NCBI GenBank assembly: GCA_963975575.1 | Contig: CAXBHL010000001.1 | Coordinates: 1,426,001-1,490,000, forward strand | Direction of reading: 5' to 3' | Origin: UBA6054 sp963975575 | GTDB lineage: Bacteria; Planctomycetota; Phycisphaerae; Phycisphaerales; UBA1924 | Length of the DNA stretch: 64,000 nucleotides | Shown here: piece by piece, positions 59,639 through 64,000 of the stretch | Position numbering within the stretch: the first letter of the stretch is position 1 | Layout: every line of letters starts with the position of its first letter | Program-made: the position numbers and the translations under genes | The notes under the pieces: model-generated | Database searches by the model: none | What the model was told of the DNA's origin: nothing | Seen by the model: the letters and a program-made list of their open reading frames with translations, nothing else

Positions 59639-59747
59639 GCGAAACCCCCCGCCCGGCCAGCGGTCGGTCCCGAGAACGCCGGGGCATCCGCTTTTCGGAC
59701 CAGGACGGCCCGGATAGCGCTCCCCGCCCGCCCGCGACGCATGTGAT

Positions 59748-59753
59748 TATGAT
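59748..59753 (+). promoter_or_regulatory. Candidate -10 TATGAT, leaderless start
   Basis: TATGAT ends 5 bases before ATG 59759. Confidence 0.5.
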
Positions 59754-59758
59754 CGCCC

Positions 59759-60928
59759 ATGAGATCAACCCACCTCATCGCCATCCTGACCGCCGCCCTC
59801 ATCGTCCCCCCGCTCGCGGCACAGCCGAAGCTGCTGCCCGGCCCCGTCGAGCAGACGGGAGCGAGCCCCGCGGCGACCGGCTGGAAAGCCGTTGAGGTCG
59901 TTTCGGGCCTCGAACACCCCTGGGCCATCGCGTGGCTGCCCGACGGAGCCGCCCTGATCACCGAGCGGTCAGGCGACCTCCGCCTCCTCCGGGCCGACGG
60001 CACGCTCCACCCCGACCCCGTCGCCGGTGTTCCGGAGGTCCTCAACCACCGCCAGGGCGGCCTGCTCGACATCATCCTCCACCCCGATTTCGAACAGAAC
60101 CGCCTCGTCTACCTCTCCTACTCCCACGGCACCGTCCGCGCCAACGGCACCCGCATCGCCCGCGCTCGCTTTGAGGACCATGCGCTCAAGGATCTCGAGG
60201 TCCTTTTCACCGCCAAGCCCGACAAGAGCGACGGGTTCCACTACGGCTGCCGCATGGCGTTTCTTCCCGACGGCTCCCTGATCTTCACCGTCGGGGAGGG
60301 CGCCAAGAAGACCCCCTCCCAGGACATGTCCAGCCACCTCGGCAAGGTCCTCCGCATCCTCGATGACGGCTCCCCCGCCACGGACAACCCGTTCCACAAT
60401 CGCATCGACGCCGCGCAGGAGATCTATTCGTACGGTCACCGCAACGCGCAGGGGCTGGTCGTCCACCCCAAAACTGGCAAGATCTACTCCACCGAGCACG
60501 GCCCCAGGGGTGGGGACGAACTCAACCTCGTCGAGCCCGGGAACAACTACGGCTGGCCCGAGGCGACCTACGGATACGAGTACAGCGGCCCCCGGGTCAG
60601 CCAGCACACCAGCTTGCCCGGCATGACCGACCCGATCGTGGTGTGGACGCCCAGCATCGCGGCCAGCGGCCTCGATTTCTACTTCGGCGACAAGTTCCCC
60701 GCCTGGCAGGGCGACCTCTTCGCGGGCGGCCTCGTGCTCCGGCAGGTCCGACGCATCATGTTCGAGGGCGACAAGATCGTCGGCCAGGAAACCCTCCAGT
60801 TCGACAAGCGGATCCGCGACGTCCGCCAAGGACCCGATGGGTACCTGTACGTGCTGACCGACGAACGCAACGGCCAGCTGCTGCGGATCGTCCCCTCGGA
60901 CGGACGGACCGGTGGGTCCACGGACTGA
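59759..60928 (+). CDS. PQQ-dependent soluble aldose sugar dehydrogenase family protein
   Basis: The 389-residue protein has a signal peptide (MRSTHLIAILTAALIVPPLAAQ) and a GSDH six-bladed propeller. Typical blocks are LEHPWAIAWLPDGAALITERSGDLRL near residue 52, GLLDIILHPDFEQN near 100, the Ca/PQQ-region YSYGHRNAQGLVVHP near 222 and TEHGPRGGDELNLVEPGNNYGWP near 243. It should oxidise aldose sugars in the periplasm and pass electrons to a cytochrome or quinone. No PQQ biosynthesis gene is in the window. The gene stands alone. Confidence 0.92.
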   Translation: MRSTHLIAILTAALIVPPLAAQPKLLPGPVEQTGASPAATGWKAVEVVSGLEHPWAIAWLPDGAALITERSGDLRLLRADGTLHPDPVAGVPEVLNHRQGGLLDIILHPDFEQNRLVYLSYSHGTVRANGTRIARARFEDHALKDLEVLFTAKPDKSDGFHYGCRMAFLPDGSLIFTVGEGAKKTPSQDMSSHLGKVLRILDDGSPATDNPFHNRIDAAQEIYSYGHRNAQGLVVHPKTGKIYSTEHGPRGGDELNLVEPGNNYGWPEATYGYEYSGPRVSQHTSLPGMTDPIVVWTPSIAASGLDFYFGDKFPAWQGDLFAGGLVLRQVRRIMFEGDKIVGQETLQFDKRIRDVRQGPDGYLYVLTDERNGQLLRIVPSDGRTGGSTD

Positions 60929-60953
60929 ACTCGCGTCCGTGGGCCAAAAGCAC

Positions 60954-60959
60954 TATGAT
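60954..60959 (+). promoter_or_regulatory. Candidate -10 TATGAT upstream of FHA gene
   Basis: TATGAT lies about 98 bases before ATG 61058, giving a conventional leader that ends with AAGGAG. No -35 match. Confidence 0.35.
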
Positions 60960-61057
60960 GCATGCCGGGAGCAATCCCCGTCGCAACACATCGAACACCC
61001 CGCCGGATCGGGCACCCGACTCCGAAGGGGGTACGCCGGCGAGCAAGGAGTTTCGGC

Positions 61058-61426
61058 ATGGCAAGTCTGACCATCATGACCGGCGAACAGGCCGGAACAC
61101 ACTTCGAGTTGGCCAACCGGCCGCTGTCCGTCGGCCGGGACCCCTCGCGAGACATCCAGGTCTTGGACCCGAAGGTCAGCCGCAAGCACGCGATCGTCCG
61201 GGCCGTCTCAGGCCAACACGCCATCGCCGCGACCAAGGCCCTCAACGGCATCCTGATCAACGGCGAGGAGACCGCCGGGGACACCCTGCTCCGCGACGGC
61301 GATGAGATCCTGCTCGGCGACACCGTGCTGCGATTCAGCGAGCACAACGACTTCGGCCAGACCAACGCGGTCCACCACCGCAAGGTCGCCGACCGCCGCG
61401 TCCGCGACGCGAACACGATGATGTGA
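61058..61426 (+). CDS. Small FHA-domain protein
   Basis: The 122-residue protein is essentially one FHA phosphothreonine-binding domain: RPLSVGRDPSRDIQVLDPKVSRKHAIV near residues 24-50 with the key Arg, Ser-Arg-Lys-His block, then LNGILINGEETAGDTLLRDGDEILLGDTVLRF. A basic tail follows. It may read phosphorylation by Ser/Thr kinases such as the one at 36956. ATG 61058 has AAGGAG 7 bases upstream; longer in-frame upstream sequence is not conserved in style. Confidence 0.88.
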   Translation: MASLTIMTGEQAGTHFELANRPLSVGRDPSRDIQVLDPKVSRKHAIVRAVSGQHAIAATKALNGILINGEETAGDTLLRDGDEILLGDTVLRFSEHNDFGQTNAVHHRKVADRRVRDANTMM

Positions 61427-61723
61427 GCGTGCGGTTGATGCCGGTCGTGCCGCGTCCCGTACGACGGCGCGATCCGCCGGGCCTCGTGCATCAACACGAC
61501 GAGAAGATGCACACAGTTTCGCGACGGTTGCAGGGCCCATCGGGCCTGGTCGATCCGTCCGGCGCGATCCGAGATTGCGGCACGCCGGAACTCCGTTTGA
61601 TCCGCTTTCGGGAAACCGCCGAACGGGGGATCCTGTCCGGATCCAACCCCGTGGGCACGCGCCCGAATCCGGAGCGGCACCGCGTGGGACACGGCGGGCC
61701 CTGCTTCGGGGCAGGCCGAAGAA
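61427..61723. other. Intergenic stretch without a supported gene
   Basis: These 297 bases between the FHA gene and the tRNA hold only an unconvincing short frame that runs into the tRNA gene. A GC-rich inverted repeat (GCCCTGC...GGCAGGCC region, about 61698-61717) lies just past the 3' end of the tRNA and might aid 3' processing or termination, but it lacks a T tract. Confidence 0.5.
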
Positions 61724-61795
61724 AGCGGGTGATCGGGATCGAACCGACGACATTCAGCTTGGGAAGCTGACGTTCTACCACTGAACTACACCCGC
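61724..61795 (-). tRNA. tRNA-Gly (CCC anticodon)
   Basis: On the minus strand a complete cloverleaf is visible: acceptor GCGGGTG pairs fully with CACCCGC, D arm GTTC/GAAC, anticodon stem TCAGC/GCTGA with loop TTCCCAA (anticodon CCC at 61763-61761), and T arm GTCGG/CCGAT with loop TTCGATC. The discriminator base is T and CCA is not encoded. Confidence 0.95.
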
Positions 61796-61888
61796 GATGT
61801 CGCGTAAGTCCCCGCCCTCGCTAGACTTGGGGCGGAGAAAACGCCGAACCCAACCCGAACGATCAGTCGCCAAGTCGGATTCGCGGGG

Positions 61889-61916
61889 ATTATATCCTGT
61901 TCCGTGCCCCGCACAA
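61889..61916 (-). promoter_or_regulatory. Promoter of tRNA-Gly
   Basis: On the minus strand TTGTGC (61916-61911) and a perfect TATAAT (61894-61889) are 16 bases apart. Transcription would start near 61882, giving a 5' precursor of about 85 bases. Confidence 0.7.
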
Positions 61917-62008
61917 GCCCCTCGCGCCGGAGCGGAACGGATCCCGCCCGCGGGCTGCCTCACGCGATCCTGATGAGGATGAATACCTATCCTCGCCCGA
62001 TCCACCTG

Positions 62009-62014
62009 TACAAT
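62009..62014 (+). promoter_or_regulatory. Candidate -10 TACAAT, leaderless start
   Basis: TACAAT ends 5 bases before ATG 62020. Confidence 0.5.
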
Positions 62015-62019
62015 CTGGC

Positions 62020-63633
62020 ATGAGCACCGTCTCCGGGCCCCTGAGCCTCCGCCCGATCTCGCCCACCGAAACCGGCGAGGTCGTGCGGACAATCAAACTT
62101 CCCACCGACAAGCCCCTGCTCATCGGGCGAGCGGCCGACTCGGACTGGTTCATCCCCGTCGCGGCCATCTCCCGGCGCCACGCCTCCGTCACCTGCAAGG
62201 GCGGGGATTGGTACTTGGAGGACCTCGCCTCCCGCCACGGCACCACCATCAACGACCGCCCGCTCCAGCCCGGCACGCCCGCTCTGCTCCAGGACGGCGA
62301 CACCATCGCCTTCGGCACCTGGCGGTGCCGGTGCACCTCGGGCCTGCCCCGGCACGACGCCAACACCCTGTTCACGCCCGTTGCCGACCTGACCGCCCGG
62401 GTCAGCGTCATCCCCAAGCAGCACCTCAGCGGCGTCGCCCAGCGCGGCCTCGACGTGCTGATGGACCTGACCGGCGCGCTCGGCACGGCGGAAACCCGGG
62501 AAGAAGTCGCCCGCGCCGCCGCCGCCGCCGTCCGCGAAGCGACCGGCTGCCGGCGCGTGGTGATCGTCGAGCCGCACTCGGAGTCCGAACTCGTCGTGCT
62601 CGCCTCCACCGCCGAGGACGCGCCCGGGGTGTCCCGCTCACTCATGCAGCAGGCCGAACGGCAGGGCCTCGTTGAGCTGCTCGTCGAGGGAGGCCAGGTC
62701 AACCAGGCCCAGTCGATCATGGAGCTGGGCATCCGCTCGGCAATCTGCGCCCCCATCCGCGTCGACGACGCCGCGACCGCCTTCATGATGATCGACACCC
62801 GTGACTCCGAGGGCGTGGTGCCTCGCGACGCCGCGGCGTTCTGCGACTCGGTCGCCCGGCTCACCGCCCTCGCCTTCCGACGCATCAGCGCGGCCTCCAT
62901 GGCCGATCGCCACCGCCAGCTCCAGTCGGATCTTGAGGCCGCCCGCCGCGCCCAGGAGCTGCTCTCCCCGCCGAAGCAGGGAACCCACGGCGTCCTCTCC
63001 TACCGGTTCGAGTCCATCCCGGGACGCGTGGTCGCGGGCGACCTCTTCGACGTCTTCCCTCTCGACGCCGACCGCGTCGCGTTCTTCCTGGGCGACGTTT
63101 CGGGCAAGGGCGTGGGTGCCGCGATGCTCATGGCGGCCTGCCAGTCCCAGCTTCGGACCCAGCTCCTCTCGGGGCGCGACCTGGCCGCCGCCATGGCGGC
63201 CGTCAACACCGACCTCCACGCCCGTACCGAGCCCTCCAAGTTCGTCACGCTCGTGGCCGCGGTCGTTGACGTCCGTCAAAACAAAGCCACCATCGTCGAC
63301 GCGGGCCACGGCATGCTGTTCCGGCTCAAGCCGGGGGGTGTCGAGCGGATGACCCCCGAGCCCGGCTTCCCCCTGGGTGTCGTCGAGACCGCCGAATATC
63401 AGAGCCTGGAAATCCCGATGGGCCCGGGTGAGGGACTGCTGGTCTTCTCCGACGGGGCCGTCGAGCAGCCCGACGACGAGGGCCACCAGCTCGGCTTCGA
63501 GGGCCTGATCGAAGCGCTGGACGGTCATTCCGAGCCGGACCGCGCCGTGTCCACGCTGATCGAGACCGTCCAGAACCACGCCGGCGGAGCTCTGGCCGAC
63601 GATCTAACGGTCGCTTCCGTCTGGCTCGCGTAG
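62020..63633 (+). CDS. FHA-GAF-SpoIIE (PP2C-type) phosphatase
   Basis: The 537-residue cytoplasmic protein has an FHA domain (about 25-108: LLIGRAADSDWFI, ISRRHASV, RHGTTIND), a GAF domain (about 140-300, with RSAICAPIRVDDAATAFMMID) and a SpoIIE/RsbU phosphatase domain (about 325-537). Metal-binding motifs GRVVAGDLFDVF near 341, FFLGDVSGKGVGAAMLM near 360 and LLVFSDGAVEQ near 475 are intact. It probably dephosphorylates an anti-anti-sigma factor in a partner-switching pathway, with FHA reading Thr phosphorylation and GAF a small ligand. No STAS or HPK gene is adjacent. Confidence 0.93.
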   Translation: MSTVSGPLSLRPISPTETGEVVRTIKLPTDKPLLIGRAADSDWFIPVAAISRRHASVTCKGGDWYLEDLASRHGTTINDRPLQPGTPALLQDGDTIAFGTWRCRCTSGLPRHDANTLFTPVADLTARVSVIPKQHLSGVAQRGLDVLMDLTGALGTAETREEVARAAAAAVREATGCRRVVIVEPHSESELVVLASTAEDAPGVSRSLMQQAERQGLVELLVEGGQVNQAQSIMELGIRSAICAPIRVDDAATAFMMIDTRDSEGVVPRDAAAFCDSVARLTALAFRRISAASMADRHRQLQSDLEAARRAQELLSPPKQGTHGVLSYRFESIPGRVVAGDLFDVFPLDADRVAFFLGDVSGKGVGAAMLMAACQSQLRTQLLSGRDLAAAMAAVNTDLHARTEPSKFVTLVAAVVDVRQNKATIVDAGHGMLFRLKPGGVERMTPEPGFPLGVVETAEYQSLEIPMGPGEGLLVFSDGAVEQPDDEGHQLGFEGLIEALDGHSEPDRAVSTLIETVQNHAGGALADDLTVASVWLA

Positions 63634-63662
63634 GTCCGCGGGAACGCCGCCCGACGACCCGG

Positions 63663-63668
63663 TATCCT
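63663..63668 (+). promoter_or_regulatory. Candidate -10 TATCCT, leaderless start
   Basis: TATCCT ends 6 bases before ATG 63675. Confidence 0.45.
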
Positions 63669-63674
63669 GCCCGC

Positions 63675-64000
63675 ATGACCGCCACGCCCCCTCCCCATCA
63701 CGACAAAGCCGCTCCGGCCCGCCGCGGCCTCTTCGCCCGCTTCCTCTCCACCGTCGAGTGGCTCGGCAACCTGCTGCCCCACCCGGTCAGCCTGTTCGCT
63801 ATCTTCGCCGTGGGCGCCGTGGCCGTCAGCGGCCTGGCGAGCGCTCTCGGCGTGGCCGTGGACGACCCTCGCCCCGTCGGAGCCAAGGGACGGGCCGAGA
63901 ACGGCCTGATCGAGGTCTTCAGCCTCATGAGCGGCGACGGCGTCCGCTGGATTGTGGAGCACCTGGTCACGAACTTCACCGGCTTCGCCCCGCTGGGCAC
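63675..64000 (+). CDS. AbgT-family transporter, 5' fragment
   Basis: The frame is open to the right edge; 108 residues are visible. After a Pro/His-rich start it reads FLSTVEWLGNLLPHPVSLFA, then a helix, then IVEHLVTNFTGFAPLG, which match LNSVEWLGNKLPDPAFLFL and MVKNFLGFAPLG in the AbgT protein at 32077. The loop between the first two helices is much shorter here than in that paralogue and closer to the family norm. The remainder lies outside the window. Confidence 0.85.
   Translation, partial: MTATPPPHHDKAAPARRGLFARFLSTVEWLGNLLPHPVSLFAIFAVGAVAVSGLASALGVAVDDPRPVGAKGRAENGLIEVFSLMSGDGVRWIVEHLVTNFTGFAPLG

Noticed and set aside
56673..59717. A 1014-codon open frame on the plus strand
   Set aside because: It is antisense to uup and the dockerin-like gene, with composition typical of a shadow frame and no domain.
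61423..61770. A 115-codon frame overlapping the FHA stop by four bases
   Set aside because: It runs into the tRNA-Gly gene on the other strand and encodes no recognisable motif.
1..64000. Insertion sequences, prophage, integrase or attachment sites
   Set aside because: No transposase, integrase, terminal inverted repeats or duplicated tRNA 3' end was found; tRNA-Gly has no adjacent integrase gene.

Overview
The window is a GC-rich, densely coded bacterial chromosome segment, most likely from a planctomycete of the class Phycisphaerae. Clues are a secreted protein ending in the dockerin-like FFDxxxFxxxFNxxCP repeats common in that group (58512-59582), a CxxCGYxLRGL...CPEC zinc ribbon on a membrane protein (8641-9606), an FTLIELLVV pseudopilin, ECF sigma factors next to membrane-anchored regulators, a TPR-bearing Ser/Thr kinase and an FHA-GAF-SpoIIE phosphatase. 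The assignment is inferred from these signatures; I see no rRNA, mobile element or CRISPR array.

Layout. 1-9606: tail of a beta-propeller protein, an acyl-CoA ligase, transaldolase, RidA, a pseudopilin, a two-part D-2-hydroxyacid dehydrogenase, an orphan MoxR ATPase and a membrane protein. 9716-13025: SppA converging on frr and pyrH through a bidirectional terminator. 13206-22836: eight tightly overlapping genes forming an unusual Tol/Exb-like system. Its first protein has a TolA/TonB-type transmembrane anchor fused to a VWA domain, followed by ExbB/TolQ, two ExbD/TolR proteins and three large helical or uncharacterised envelope proteins. 22904-27383: a tRNA-binding protein and two divergent ECF sigma operons. 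27422-39622: rpmI-rplT, a site-2-type protease, apgM, peptide, AbgT and nucleoside transporters, a uridine-kinase-like protein, BtpA and a kinase.

39632-46326 is a complete histidine operon, hisG-C-B-H-F-(A-I-E)-D. It is preceded by an 18-residue leader peptide with seven His codons and mutually exclusive hairpins, a textbook ribosome-mediated attenuator. HisA, HisI and HisE are fused into one 425-residue protein. 47508-54969 is an arginine operon, argR-argF'-argG-argE'-argA/B-argC-argH, which by its motifs uses the N-acetylcitrulline route. It has a near-consensus promoter and an ARG-box-like dyad between the -35 and -10. A mechanosensitive channel is transcribed divergently.

54987-64000: a Na/Pi cotransporter, Uup-type ABC-F, a secreted dockerin-like protein, a PQQ sugar dehydrogenase, an FHA protein, tRNA-Gly(CCC) with its own promoter, an FHA-GAF-SpoIIE phosphatase and the start of a second AbgT transporter. 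Throughout the window many operons begin with a TANNNT hexamer only 5-7 bases before the start codon, which points to widespread leaderless transcription.
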